From Tissierella sp. (GTDB lineage Bacteria; Bacillota; Clostridia; Tissierellales; Tissierellaceae), in the NCBI GenBank assembly GCA_012735585.1, contig JAAYGX010000108.1, forward strand, positions 17,197 to 81,196: DNA of 64,000 nucleotides. Reading direction: 5' to 3'. Made by a program: the position numbers and the translations under genes. Positions 1 through 9,103 of this stretch are shown piece by piece. The notes below the pieces were generated by a model. That model had not been told where the DNA came from. It did not search any database and saw only the letters and a program-made list of their open reading frames with translations. Position 1 is the first letter of the stretch; every line of letters begins with the position of its first letter.

Positions 1-1
1 T

Positions 2-313
2 ACCTTTACTGAAGCCGCACTAGGAGCTGAAATTGAAGTCCCGACTTTAGAAGGCGTAGAGAATTTTAATTTAAGTGAAGGAACCCAAACAGGTACAAGA
101 TTTAAGTTAAAAGGAAAAGGCGTAGCAAGCCTTAGAGGTATAGGCAAAGGAGACTTATATTTTACTGTAAATATAAAAGTACCATCTAAATTGACTGAAA
201 AACAAAAAAATCTGTTATTGGAATTTGCAAATGAGTCAGGAGAAGAATATAAACAAGCAAATGAACAGAAAAAAGGATTCTTTGATAAAGTAAAAGATGC
301 ATTTCATAATTGA
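2..313 (+). CDS. dnaJ: DnaJ chaperone, C-terminal part (5' end outside window)
   Basis: The reading frame is open from the window edge to the TGA at 311-313 and encodes 104 residues. The segment matches the second beta-sandwich of the DnaJ C-terminal substrate-binding domain: ALGAEIEVPTLEG, then GTRFKLKGKGV and a GDLYFTVNIKVP strand. DnaJ is the J-domain co-chaperone of DnaK. The J domain and zinc fingers lie upstream and are not visible. prmA follows, as in many Firmicutes hrcA-grpE-dnaK-dnaJ-prmA clusters. A terminator directly after the stop ends the heat-shock operon. Confidence 0.93.
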   Translation, partial: TFTEAALGAEIEVPTLEGVENFNLSEGTQTGTRFKLKGKGVASLRGIGKGDLYFTVNIKVPSKLTEKQKNLLLEFANESGEEYKQANEQKKGFFDKVKDAFHN

Positions 314-315
314 TA

Positions 316-343
316 GGACAAGAGATTTCTCTTGTCTTATTTT
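316..343 (+). terminator. Terminator after dnaJ
   Basis: A 9-bp stem (GACAAGAGA with TCTCTTGTC, loop TT) is followed by TTATTTTG. It directly follows the dnaJ stop codon. Confidence 0.7.
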
Positions 344-430
344 GTACGCTTAATTTTTTGTTTCACTAGTAATTCTTTTACTATTAGGATATAATTTATT
401 AAAGATTTATTACAAAGGAAGTGTTGTTTA

Positions 431-1366
431 ATGAAGTGGGTAGAAGTAATAGTCAGAACAATTCCAGAGAACGAAGATATTGTTTCTGATATTTTATATC
501 AAGCAGGAGCAGTAGGACTGGCAATAGAAGATCCTCAGGATTTCATAGATTTAACCAATGATAAAAAATCATGGGATTTTATAGATGAAAGTCTAATGAG
601 CTTTGATCATGAGGGGGTTTCATTAAAAGCTTATTTTGCTGAATCAGAAGATATTCCTAAAATAGTGGACTTTATTAAAAATAGGGTAATACATAAACCC
701 TTAGAAGAAGAAGGTAAGTCCTATGGAGAAGTAATACTTAATTCAGTAGATGATGAAGAGTTTTCTGAGTCATGGAAAAAGTATTATAAACCCTTAAAAA
801 TAGGCAATAGAATTATTATAAAACCTTCTTGGGAAGATTACGATGAAAAGGTAAATGATTTAATTATAGAGCTAGATCCTGGTATGGCTTTTGGGACAGG
901 TACCCACGAGACAACTGAAATGTGTGCAGAAGCCTTAGAATCCCTTGTAAAGCCAGGGGATCATATATATGACATAGGTTGTGGCAGCGGCATACTTTCT
1001 ATTGTAGCTGCTAAATTAGGGGCAGAGAAAGTTACTGCAATAGATATAGACCCCGTTTGTATAGATGTATCAAATGAAAATATCAAAATAAATGGTGTAG
1101 AGGATATAGTGCAGGCTTATAAGGGAGATTTATTCAATGTAGTTAGTGATAAAGTAGATTTAATAGTTTCAAATATTATTGCTGAAGTAATAGCTGGCAT
1201 GGTAAAAGATCTAAATACCTATCTGAAAGATGATGGTATATTTATTACATCAGGAATTATTTTAAGCAAAGTTGAATTAGTGGAAAATGCTTTAAAAGAA
1301 AATAATTTCAAAATATTAGAGATCAAGAGATTAGGAGAATGGGCATGTATTATTGCTCAAAAATAG
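431..1366 (+). CDS. prmA: Ribosomal protein L11 methyltransferase
   Basis: PrmA trimethylates ribosomal protein L11 using S-adenosylmethionine. The protein has 311 residues, the usual length. An N-terminal L11-recognition region is followed by the Rossmann methyltransferase core with the family signature PGMAFGTGTHETT. The SAM-binding loop DIGCGSGILS comes next, and then VSNII, the (N/D)PP(Y/I)-like position. The ATG has a good site (AAGGAAG) about 6 nt upstream. A TATAAT-like -10 lies at 390-395. It is followed closely by rsmE and mtaB in one apparent operon of RNA- and ribosome-modification genes. Confidence 0.95.
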   Translation: MKWVEVIVRTIPENEDIVSDILYQAGAVGLAIEDPQDFIDLTNDKKSWDFIDESLMSFDHEGVSLKAYFAESEDIPKIVDFIKNRVIHKPLEEEGKSYGEVILNSVDDEEFSESWKKYYKPLKIGNRIIIKPSWEDYDEKVNDLIIELDPGMAFGTGTHETTEMCAEALESLVKPGDHIYDIGCGSGILSIVAAKLGAEKVTAIDIDPVCIDVSNENIKINGVEDIVQAYKGDLFNVVSDKVDLIVSNIIAEVIAGMVKDLNTYLKDDGIFITSGIILSKVELVENALKENNFKILEIKRLGEWACIIAQK

Positions 1367-1375
1367 GTGATATCA

Positions 1376-2119
1376 TTGCATAAGTTTTTTGTAGAAAAAA
1401 ATCAAATTCAAGATAATAATATTTACATTTCCGGTAAGGACTTAATTCACATAAAAAATGTCCTAAGGCTAAAACCGGCTGATAAGATAGAAATCTCTTG
1501 TGGTGGGACTAATTATTTAGCAGAAATAATTGAATTTTCAAAGGAAAATATTATAACTAGGATCATCAATAGTTCTATAGGAAATAGAGAATCATCAATA
1601 GAGATCACATTATATCAGGGACTAGCCAAAGGTAGCAAAATGGATTTAATAATTCAAAAATGTGTGGAGATTGGTGTAAAGGATTTTTATGCTATAGAGA
1701 CAGATAGAGCAGTAGTTAAAATCACTGATAAGAAAAAAGAAGATACAAAAATACAAAGATGGCAATCTATAGCAGAGGAAGCAGCGAAGCAATCTAAAAG
1801 AGATTATATACCTAAAATCAAAGGTATCATCAGTTTTAATGAAATGATTGATATTTTAAAGGAAGAAAAAAATATAATCGTTCCCTATGAAAACGAAGAA
1901 AACTTAAGTATAAAAGATGGACTCAAAGCAGTTGAAGGAAATAAAATAAATCTAATAATAGGACCTGAAGGTGGATTTGAAAATAATGAAATAAAATCCC
2001 TAGAGAATATAGGGGCAAGCATTGTAACTTTGGGACATAGAATTCTTAGAACAGAAACTGCAGGTTTAGTATCATCGACAATTATTTTATATGAGCTTGG
2101 AGATTTAGGAGTGATTTAA
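1376..2119 (+). CDS. rsmE: 16S rRNA (uracil-1498-N3)-methyltransferase
   Basis: RsmE methylates U1498 of 16S rRNA. The protein has 247 residues with an N-terminal PUA-like domain and a SPOUT (trefoil-knot) domain. The knot is marked by LIIGPEGGFENNEI and the C-terminal LGHRILRTETA. I chose the TTG at 1376 over the upstream in-frame GTG at 1367. AGGTGA at 1365-1370 is then a ribosome site at proper distance, and the protein begins MHKFFV, as in the family. The stop shares one base with the mtaB start (TAATG), which implies translational coupling. Confidence 0.94.
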   Translation: MHKFFVEKNQIQDNNIYISGKDLIHIKNVLRLKPADKIEISCGGTNYLAEIIEFSKENIITRIINSSIGNRESSIEITLYQGLAKGSKMDLIIQKCVEIGVKDFYAIETDRAVVKITDKKKEDTKIQRWQSIAEEAAKQSKRDYIPKIKGIISFNEMIDILKEEKNIIVPYENEENLSIKDGLKAVEGNKINLIIGPEGGFENNEIKSLENIGASIVTLGHRILRTETAGLVSSTIILYELGDLGVI

Positions 2120-3414
2120 TGAACAAAGTTGCATTTCATACTTTAGGATGCAAAGTAAATCAATATGAGACTGAAGCTATGGAAAAGATGTTTGAAGATA
2201 AAGGATATGCTATTGTTAAGGAAGACGAGGCAGCAGACGTCTATGTAATTAATACTTGTACCGTAACCAATCTGTCAGATAGAAAATCTAGACAATTTAT
2301 TAGAAGGGTTAAAAAGATAAACCATAACTCTATAGTCGCAGTAGTAGGCTGTTATTCACAAGTTTCCCCAGAGGAAGTTGAAAATATCGAAGGTGTAGAT
2401 GTAATCATAGGGACTAGTGATAGAAACAAAATCGTAGAGCTTTGTGAAAAGGCAAAGGATGACAATCAAAAGATCAATATCGTAAGAAGTATCAAAACCT
2501 ACGATGAGTTTGAAGAAATAAATGTAGATGATATAAAGTCTATGACTAGAGCATATATCAAAATACAAGATGGGTGCAATCAGTTTTGCTCTTATTGTAT
2601 CATACCTTATGCAAGAGGGCCGATTAGAAGTAGACAAATACATGATATAATAGATGAAACTGAGAAACTAAAGTCAGCAGGATTTAAGGAAGTTGTCCTT
2701 ACTGGTATCCATGTTGCATCCTATGGTAAGGATTTAGGAGATACAAGATTAGATAGTGTAATTAAAGAAATTGATTCTATTAATGGTATAGAGAGAATTA
2801 GACTAAGTTCCGTAGAGCCTAATTTAATCACCGAGGAATTTATGAATGTTTTAGTAGGATCCAACAAGGTATGTGACCATTTTCATCTTTCTTTACAAAG
2901 TGGATCAGATAATATACTTAAAAGAATGAATAGAAAATATACCACAGATGAATATAGAGAAAAAGTAGAACTTATAAGAAGATATATGCCAAATGCAGGG
3001 ATTACTACGGATATCATCGTTGGTTTTCCTGGTGAAAGTGATGAGGATTTCGAAGAAACTCTTCAATTTGTAAAGGATATAAAATTTTCCAAAATACAAG
3101 TATTCAAATATTCCCCAAGGAAAGGAACTCCAGCAGCAAAATTTGAAGATCAAATTCATGGCACAATAAAGAATCAGCGAAGTGAAAGATTGATACAGCT
3201 AGCTGATGATTTAATGGAAAAGTTTTATAAAAAGCAAATTGGTAGTACAATGAAGGTACTGTTTGAAGAAGTCAATGAAGGATATTATGAAGGTTACACT
3301 TCAAACTATATTAGAGTTAAATCTTATTCAGAAAAAGACATTATTGGTCAATTACTTGATGTTAAAATAATTGATAGTGAAGGTGAGTATTTAGTAGGTA
3401 AGATTGGGAGGTGA
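2119..3414 (+). CDS. mtaB: tRNA t6A37 methylthiotransferase (MtaB type)
   Basis: MtaB is a radical-SAM enzyme that converts t6A37 of tRNA to the 2-methylthio form. The 431-residue protein has the full family order. An N-terminal UPF0004 domain opens with HTLGCKVNQYE and has further cluster cysteines in NTCTVT and VGCYSQ. The radical-SAM CxxxCxxC follows (CNQFCSYCIIPYARG). A C-terminal TRAM domain ends the protein. The HTLGCKVNQYE opening favours MtaB over MiaB. It overlaps rsmE by one base. Confidence 0.94.
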   Translation: MNKVAFHTLGCKVNQYETEAMEKMFEDKGYAIVKEDEAADVYVINTCTVTNLSDRKSRQFIRRVKKINHNSIVAVVGCYSQVSPEEVENIEGVDVIIGTSDRNKIVELCEKAKDDNQKINIVRSIKTYDEFEEINVDDIKSMTRAYIKIQDGCNQFCSYCIIPYARGPIRSRQIHDIIDETEKLKSAGFKEVVLTGIHVASYGKDLGDTRLDSVIKEIDSINGIERIRLSSVEPNLITEEFMNVLVGSNKVCDHFHLSLQSGSDNILKRMNRKYTTDEYREKVELIRRYMPNAGITTDIIVGFPGESDEDFEETLQFVKDIKFSKIQVFKYSPRKGTPAAKFEDQIHGTIKNQRSERLIQLADDLMEKFYKKQIGSTMKVLFEEVNEGYYEGYTSNYIRVKSYSEKDIIGQLLDVKIIDSEGEYLVGKIGR

Positions 3415-3418
3415 AAAA

Positions 3419-3760
3419 ATGGATGATTGTTTGTTTTGTAAGATTATAAATGGTGATATACCAACAGACTTTATCTACCAGGATGAAAAAATCGTAGTTT
3501 TTAAAGATATCAGCCCTCAAGCTCCTGTTCATTTGTTATTTGTTCCTAGAGAACATATTGGATCAGCCGATGATATCAATCAAGAAAATTCTCATCTAAT
3601 AGGCCATATTTTTGAAATAGCTACCAGATTAGCAAAGGAAAATAATTTGATTCAAGGGTATCGAATAGTGAACAATTGCAAGGAACATGGAGGACAATCT
3701 GTAGATCATATTCATTTTCATCTAATAGGTGGAAGGCAAATGCAATGGCCTCCAGGTTAA
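3419..3760 (+). CDS. HIT-family nucleotide hydrolase/transferase
   Basis: This 113-residue histidine-triad protein has an N-terminal DCLFCKI zinc-type motif and the C-terminal triad HIHFHLIGG. It belongs to the HinT/PKCI branch, which hydrolyses purine nucleoside phosphoramidates. The exact bacterial substrate cannot be read from sequence. The start is ATG 3419 with GGGAGGTG at 3406-3413; the in-frame codons upstream would overlap that site. The gene begins just after the mtaB stop, so it probably ends the prmA-rsmE-mtaB operon. Confidence 0.92.
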   Translation: MDDCLFCKIINGDIPTDFIYQDEKIVVFKDISPQAPVHLLFVPREHIGSADDINQENSHLIGHIFEIATRLAKENNLIQGYRIVNNCKEHGGQSVDHIHFHLIGGRQMQWPPG

Positions 3761-3811
3761 AATTAAGTTGATTCAATACATCCTTTATGATTCATAGGTT
3801 ACAAATTATGG

Positions 3812-3840
3812 TTGAAATATGCCATTATATAATGTATAAT
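3812..3840 (+). promoter_or_regulatory. Sigma-A-type promoter for rpsU-yqeY
   Basis: TTGAAA (3812-3817), a 17-nt spacer and TATAAT (3835-3840) lie 73 nt before the rpsU ATG. Confidence 0.65.
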
Positions 3841-3913
3841 ATCTTAGTGTGCAATCCTTAACCAAGATATGGTATGCATTAACTCTAATAGTAGTGAGGG
3901 GAGGGAGAAGTAT

Positions 3914-4096
3914 ATGTCAGAAATTAAAGTAGGCGAAAATGAATCTCTTGATAATGCTCTAAAAAGATTTAAAAGACAATGTGCGCGTTCTGGCGTTTTA
4001 GGGGAAGTTAGGAAGAGAGAACACTATGAAAAACCTAGCGTGAGGAAAAAATTAAAATCTGAAGCCGCAAGAAAAAAGAAACATTCAAAGTTTTAA
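3914..4096 (+). CDS. rpsU: 30S ribosomal protein S21
   Basis: This is a 60-residue basic protein with the S21 pattern: [17 protein letters not shown], then a central [12 protein letters not shown], then an Arg/Lys-rich tail. S21 binds the small subunit near the 3' end of 16S rRNA and helps initiation. An upstream GTG would add 15 non-conserved residues. ATG 3914 follows GAGGGAGAAG and gives the family length. rpsU-yqeY pairing is common in Firmicutes. Confidence 0.96.
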   Translation: MSEIKVGENESLDNALKRFKRQCARSGVLGEVRKREHYEKPSVRKKLKSEAARKKKHSKF

Positions 4097-4111
4097 TAAG
4101 AAGGTGAAAAT

Positions 4112-4564
4112 ATGTCCCTTAAAGAAAGACTTATGGAAGATATGAAAAATTCCATGAAAAACAAAGATACTATTAGAAAAAATACTATTACTATGGTTCG
4201 TGCTGCTATTAAGCAAAGAGAAGTCGATGAAAGAATTGATTTGTCTGACGAAGATATATTGGATATAATAGCAAAACAGTTAAAAGAAAAAAGGGTTGCC
4301 ATTGAAGAATTCCAAAGAGGAAATAGACAGGATTTAGTTGAATTAACAAATTCCGAAATAGAGATTCTCTTGGAGTATCTCCCCGAACAACTTTCAGATG
4401 ATGAAGTTGAGAAGATAGTATTAGAAGTAATCAACGAACTTAATGCAACATCTATGAAAGAAATTGGATTAATAATGAAAGCTGTGATGCCAAAAGTTAA
4501 AGGCAGAACAGATGGAAATAAAGTTAATAATATAGTAAGAAAAATATTTCAAAAGCCTGAGTGA
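4112..4564 (+). CDS. GatB/YqeY domain protein
   Basis: The 150-residue protein is a stand-alone YqeY-type protein. It is related to the tail domain of GatB, which contacts tRNA in the amidotransferase. Family features visible are an N-terminal amphipathic helix (LKERLMEDMKNSMK), the IAKQLKEKR segment and the C-terminal GLIMKAVMPKVKGRTDG. The cellular role is not established. It lies 15 nt after rpsU, and its last codons form the left arm of the terminator. Confidence 0.9.
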   Translation: MSLKERLMEDMKNSMKNKDTIRKNTITMVRAAIKQREVDERIDLSDEDILDIIAKQLKEKRVAIEEFQRGNRQDLVELTNSEIEILLEYLPEQLSDDEVEKIVLEVINELNATSMKEIGLIMKAVMPKVKGRTDGNKVNNIVRKIFQKPE

Positions 4565-4581
4565 TTCACTCAGGCTTTTTT
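4555..4581 (+). terminator. Terminator after yqeY
   Basis: The inverted repeat GCCTGAGTGA/TCACTCAGGC is followed by TTTTTT. It overlaps the last yqeY codons. Confidence 0.85.
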
Positions 4582-4691
4582 GGGCTAAATTAATTTCTTT
4601 GTTAGAAATTTAATAATTGGGTAGAAATAAAATGATTGGTTTATTAATAATAAGATACATAGACAAATAATATGAATGGAGGTGATAAAAT

Positions 4692-5981
4692 TTGAAAAAA
4701 ATGAGATTGTTTACGATTGTTTTGATTGTATTATTGATGATGATACCAAACCTTAGTTTTGGTGAATCAAATGATAAAGTATATATTGTTCCAATAAATG
4801 GAGAAATAAATAGGGCAACTAGGAATTATGTAAAGGATGTCCTTAATGATTTAAATAACAAAAATGATGTTGCGGCGGTTATATTTGAAATAGACACCTT
4901 TGGTGGACTAATTGATGAAGCCAGCAATATCAAAGATTTGATTATATCTACCAATATTCCGACAATATCCTTTGTCAACAACAAAGCAGCATCTGCTGGA
5001 GTTTTGATTACTATTGCAAGTGAAAATGTAGTCATGTCACCAAGTGCAATGATAGGATCTGCTGAAACAATTCCAAACACTGAAAAAGTATTATCTATGT
5101 GGCGAGCATGGCTTAGGGACACTGCAAACTATCGAGGGAGAAATTCTGATATAATCGAGGCTATGGCTGATAGTGATATTGTAGTAGAAGGTATTAGTGA
5201 ACGTGGTAAATTAGTCAATCTTACTTCACAGGAGGCTTTGACCCATGGTATCGCTGATTATATTTCCAACGACTATAGAGATATCGCTGAGCATTTTGGC
5301 TATGGTAATGCTGAGATCGTTGAAAAGAATGAAAGTATGCAAATAAAGTTGTCAAAATATATTTCTAATCCATATTTGAGCAGTATTTTATTGACAATAG
5401 CTTTTATAGGTCTGGTTATTGAAATTATGACTCCTGGTTTTGGTCTTGGGGGAACTATAAGCATCATCGGATTTGGACTATATTTCGGTGGGAATATATT
5501 AGCTGGTAACTCCAATTGGACATCTTTAGCTCTATTTGTTTTAGGTATCGTATTGTTGGTAATTGAAATAATAGTACCTGGTTTTGGTTTACCTGGAATC
5601 AGTGGAATTTTATTTGTTCTAATAGGGATAATATTGGCAATGGATTCTTTTGCCAATGCAATATTGTCTATAAGTATTGCAATAATTATTACTACAATTA
5701 TTGGGATCATGTTGGTGAAGCGAGGGTTTAAGAGTCAATTATTTAATTCGATTGTTCTTAACAATCAAACTAATAAGGAAAAAGGTTATTTAAGCTCAGA
5801 GGCTGATGAAAATCTTATCTCTAAAGAGGGTATAGCTGTGTCTGAACTTAGGCCAAGTGGTTTTATCGATATAGATGGTAAGCGTATAGATGCTTTGTCT
5901 GATGAAGGATATATATCTAAGGGAACAGCAGTTAAAATTGTTAAAATTGAAGGATCAAAAATATTTGTTAGGAGGATTTAA
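4692..5981 (+). CDS. NfeD membrane serine protease-like protein (YqeZ type)
   Basis: This is a 429-residue long-form NfeD protein. It starts with a signal peptide (residues 1-24), followed by a ClpP-like domain (about 30-200) containing [11 protein letters not shown], where the family's nucleophilic Ser sits. Several membrane helices follow (about 230-345), then a C-terminal OB-fold NfeD domain. Family members process or partner with flotillins in membrane microdomains, which fits floA two bases downstream. The start is TTG 4692 behind GGAGGTG (4679-4685). ATG 4701 is a less well-spaced alternative. Confidence 0.88.
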   Translation: MKKMRLFTIVLIVLLMMIPNLSFGESNDKVYIVPINGEINRATRNYVKDVLNDLNNKNDVAAVIFEIDTFGGLIDEASNIKDLIISTNIPTISFVNNKAASAGVLITIASENVVMSPSAMIGSAETIPNTEKVLSMWRAWLRDTANYRGRNSDIIEAMADSDIVVEGISERGKLVNLTSQEALTHGIADYISNDYRDIAEHFGYGNAEIVEKNESMQIKLSKYISNPYLSSILLTIAFIGLVIEIMTPGFGLGGTISIIGFGLYFGGNILAGNSNWTSLALFVLGIVLLVIEIIVPGFGLPGISGILFVLIGIILAMDSFANAILSISIAIIITTIIGIMLVKRGFKSQLFNSIVLNNQTNKEKGYLSSEADENLISKEGIAVSELRPSGFIDIDGKRIDALSDEGYISKGTAVKIVKIEGSKIFVRRI

Positions 5982-5983
5982 TT

Positions 5984-6976
5984 ATGTTAGCTAATGCGTC
6001 AGTATTTTTTACTTTTGGTATTGCTTTAATTATTATCATATTGGTAATGTTATTTTTCTCTTTTGTTCCAGTGGGGCTATGGATTACAGCATATTTCTCT
6101 GGAATTAAGATTAAAATATCAACCTTAATTGGTATGAGACTTAGAAGGGTTGCACCATCTAGAATTGTTAATCCTTTGATCAAAGCATCAAAGGGCGGAC
6201 TGGATATCGATATTAATGAATTAGAAGCACATTTTCTAGCTGGCGGTAATGTAAATACTGTGGTGGATGCTCTTATTGCAGCACAAAGAGCAAACATTCC
6301 ATTGACATTTGAAAGAGCTGCAGCAATTGATTTGGCAGGTAGGAATGTATTAGAGGCAGTACAGGTATCAGTTAATCCAAAAGTAATTGAAACACCGTTA
6401 ATTGCAGCGGTTGCTAAAAATGGTATAGAAGTAATGGTAAAGGCAAGGGTTACTGTAAGAGCTAATATTGAGAGATTGGTTGGTGGAGCGGGAGAGGAAA
6501 CTATTATTGCCCGTGTAGGTGAAGGTATTGTTACTACAGTAGGTAGTTCGAATACTCATGAAGATGTACTAGAAAATCCTGATAGTATTTCACAAACCGT
6601 ATTATCTAAAGGATTGGATTCAGGTACTGCATTTGAAATACTTTCCATAGATATAGCTGACATAGATATAGGTAGAAACATTGGTGCAAAACTTTTAACG
6701 GATCAAGCTGAAGCAGACAAGAATATTGCACAGGCAAGGGCAGAGGAGAGAAGAGCCATGGCTGTTGCTAGGGAACAAGAAGAAAAAGCCGAAGTTCAAC
6801 ACATGAGAGCTAAGGTAATTGAGGCTGAAGCAGAGGTACCTCTAGCTATGGCTGAGGCGTTTAGAAAAGGGAATCTAGGAGTTATGGATTATTATAATAT
6901 GAAAAATATACTTGCGGATACCGATATGAGATCCTCTATATCTAAGATTTCAGATGAAGGCAAAGACCAAAAATAG
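5984..6976 (+). CDS. floA: Flotillin-like protein FloA
   Basis: The 330-residue protein has an N-terminal membrane hairpin (residues 6-30), then an SPFH/band-7 domain, then an Ala/Glu-rich coiled coil (about 235-290). Flotillins scaffold membrane microdomains. The sequence resembles YqfA/FloA of Bacillus, including the [13 protein letters not shown] segment and the [21 protein letters not shown] heptads. It follows nfeD immediately, the conserved yqeZ-yqfA arrangement. The ribosome site is AGGAGG. Confidence 0.93.
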   Translation: MLANASVFFTFGIALIIIILVMLFFSFVPVGLWITAYFSGIKIKISTLIGMRLRRVAPSRIVNPLIKASKGGLDIDINELEAHFLAGGNVNTVVDALIAAQRANIPLTFERAAAIDLAGRNVLEAVQVSVNPKVIETPLIAAVAKNGIEVMVKARVTVRANIERLVGGAGEETIIARVGEGIVTTVGSSNTHEDVLENPDSISQTVLSKGLDSGTAFEILSIDIADIDIGRNIGAKLLTDQAEADKNIAQARAEERRAMAVAREQEEKAEVQHMRAKVIEAEAEVPLAMAEAFRKGNLGVMDYYNMKNILADTDMRSSISKISDEGKDQK

Positions 6977-6987
6977 GATGTGATTAA

Positions 6988-7488
6988 ATGGAATCAATTA
7001 TATTTTTTGTAATAGCCATAGCAATTAATCTTGTTTTTAAAAGCGCAAATGATAAGAAGAAAATTGAGCAGGCTCGAAAAAAAAGAGTTGAGCAATTAGG
7101 AAATAATCCAACGACAAATAGAGCTGATAAAGTTCAAAGTAAGACATTGACAGATAAAAATATGAAATCAAGAGAAATTCTGATTGCGAAAGATAGAGAA
7201 AAAGAACGTGAAAATAGAATTAAAGAAAGGAATAATTATAATCCTGGGAAGTATAATTATACAATACAAGAGGTTGAATCTAAAAAATCTACTGGTAGAG
7301 AAAATTATGCTGAAAGAGATAATCTAGAAAGACTTAAAAGAGAGAAAGAAGAATTAAAAGCTAAACAACTAGAGGCACAAAAAGAGATTAGAAAAGGGTT
7401 TGAGAAAAAAAGGCTTGTAAATGCAATAATTTGGTCTGAAATCTTAGGTGAACCTAAAAGTATTCAAAACCTTAAAAAGGGCATGTAA
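6988..7488 (+). CDS. Hypothetical membrane-anchored charged protein
   Basis: I do not recognise this 166-residue protein. One N-terminal membrane segment (residues 3-18) precedes a very Lys/Arg/Glu-rich region that looks helical or coiled-coil (about 95-145). It ends with a short hydrophobic segment, LVNAIIWSEILGEPKS. It starts 11 nt after floA and ends in a terminator, so it is probably the last gene of the nfeD-floA operon. A role with the microdomain proteins is only a guess from position. Confidence 0.7.
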   Translation: MESIIFFVIAIAINLVFKSANDKKKIEQARKKRVEQLGNNPTTNRADKVQSKTLTDKNMKSREILIAKDREKERENRIKERNNYNPGKYNYTIQEVESKKSTGRENYAERDNLERLKREKEELKAKQLEAQKEIRKGFEKKRLVNAIIWSEILGEPKSIQNLKKGM

Positions 7489-7504
7489 AACATGCTCTTT
7501 TTTT
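7479..7504 (+). terminator. Terminator after the floA operon
   Basis: Stem GGGCATGT/ACATGCTC with a 3-nt loop, followed by TTTTTTT. It overlaps the last codons of the preceding gene. Confidence 0.8.
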
Positions 7505-7609
7505 ATATGTCAAGCATATCCAAGGCATATAAGTTAATACATATTAGAGATTTCATGCATCTGTAATAGTCTACTTGATTTATGCATATTATTAGTAGGA
7601 GGGATATGT

Positions 7610-7888
7610 ATGAAAAAAGGTATAGATGATTTTAAAATGTCTCTTACAGACGCCCTAGAGTTGCCTCTAGATGTTGCCCTAGATTTACCTAAGATAATTC
7701 TAGTGGGAAATGTAAAAATAAATATTACCAACCATAAAGGAATTATAGAATACACCAATGAGCTAATTAGAATAAACAGTAAAATAGGTATGATAAAAAT
7801 TACTGGAAAAACATTGGAGATAAAAAATGTACTTATGGAAGAAATAACTGTTAATGGATTTATTGACAAAGTTGAAATAATTAGCTAG
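7610..7888 (+). CDS. yqfC: Sporulation protein YqfC
   Basis: This 92-residue protein belongs to the YqfC/YabP family of mother-cell sporulation proteins. The features are the ELPLDVALDLPKIILVGNVKI opening, split by a Pro-rich turn, and the NHKGIIEYT strand typical of the family. AGGAGGGA precedes the ATG. It is 10 nt upstream of yqfD, the pairing seen in sporulating Firmicutes. By analogy it should be under sigma-E, but I found no convincing sigma-E promoter upstream. Confidence 0.88.
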   Translation: MKKGIDDFKMSLTDALELPLDVALDLPKIILVGNVKINITNHKGIIEYTNELIRINSKIGMIKITGKTLEIKNVLMEEITVNGFIDKVEIIS

Positions 7889-7898
7889 AGGTGTTGAG

Positions 7899-9092
7899 AT
7901 GCTTGCTATAAAAATATGGAATTATCTAAAGGGATATGTTATTATTAGAATTAAAGGATTGACACTGGAAAGATTGTTGAATTTAGCACTTTCAAAGGAT
8001 ATTTATCTATGGGATGTAAATAGAATAAATGCCACAACTATTGAAGCAACGGTTTCCCTAGAAGGCTTAAGTGCACTAGAAGAGATAGTTACCAAATCAG
8101 GCTGTAGAGTTGAGATTATAGGAAAAATTGGACTACCGTATATACTTGATAGACTTAAATATAGAAAGATGTTTGTATTTGGAATCGTCATATTTGTAGC
8201 TCTTATGGTTGCCTTATCCAATATAATATGGGTGATAGAAATAATTGGAGCAGAACAAATCCCATCTGATGAAATTGTTCAATTACTAAAAGATAATCAG
8301 ATAAAAGTGGGAAAATTTAAGAAACAAATTGATACCTCTGAAGTAGAAGGGATAATTCTAAAGAATTATGACTATTTATCATTTTTAGATATACAAATTA
8401 ACGGAGTAAAGATGACAATAGATTTAAAAGAAATGGATATAGATCCAGAAAGGGTGGATACATCCTATCCTTGTAATATTGTTGCTAGAAAAAAAGGTGT
8501 CATAGTAAAAATAATTGCTAAAAACGGAAAAGCAATAGTTGAAAAGGGAAAAATAGTGGAGGAGAATGAAATATTGATTTCTGGTGTAATGGATAGCGAA
8601 ACATCTGATGATACATATTTAGTTCATGCTGAAGGGGAAGTATTGGCTCAGACCACATATTCTCATCTTGTTGAAGTACCTATAGTTAAATTAGAAAAGA
8701 AAGAAACTGGAAAGGTATATAAACAAAGAGGTATCTCCGTAAACGAAAAAGGTATCAGATTTTTATCAGGCAATATCCCTTATGAAAATTATGTAGAGGA
8801 AGTTGTAGAAAAGGATATAATAAATCTTAACTGGCTAAATATTGATTTACCATTTAAAATTGTAAACTATATATATAGAGAAGTTGATGTTCAAGAAATT
8901 AAACAGGATATTGAATTTTTGAAAAACTCTACAAAAATTGAAGCAACTAAAGAAATTAACAAGGAGCTAAGAGATACCAGCGAAATTATTTCAAGAAATG
9001 CCATACATACTATAGATGGCAATGTCTTGAGAACTAAAGTAACCATAAATAAAATTGAAAACATAGGAAAAGCACAGATAATTTCAAATTAG
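7899..9092 (+). CDS. yqfD: Sporulation protein YqfD
   Basis: The protein has 397 residues. The N-terminal region opens YVIIRIKGLTLERLLNLA, which is a family hallmark. A single membrane helix follows (about 91-112), then a large extracytoplasmic domain. It pairs with yqfC immediately upstream. YqfD is needed for sporulation at a middle stage in Bacillus, but its biochemistry is not defined. The gene order yqfC-yqfD-phoH-pgpH-ybeY-dgkA-cdd-era-recO is the classic Firmicutes one. Confidence 0.9.
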   Translation: MLAIKIWNYLKGYVIIRIKGLTLERLLNLALSKDIYLWDVNRINATTIEATVSLEGLSALEEIVTKSGCRVEIIGKIGLPYILDRLKYRKMFVFGIVIFVALMVALSNIIWVIEIIGAEQIPSDEIVQLLKDNQIKVGKFKKQIDTSEVEGIILKNYDYLSFLDIQINGVKMTIDLKEMDIDPERVDTSYPCNIVARKKGVIVKIIAKNGKAIVEKGKIVEENEILISGVMDSETSDDTYLVHAEGEVLAQTTYSHLVEVPIVKLEKKETGKVYKQRGISVNEKGIRFLSGNIPYENYVEEVVEKDIINLNWLNIDLPFKIVNYIYREVDVQEIKQDIEFLKNSTKIEATKEINKELRDTSEIISRNAIHTIDGNVLRTKVTINKIENIGKAQIISN

Positions 9093-9103
9093 GAGGCCAA
9101 AAT

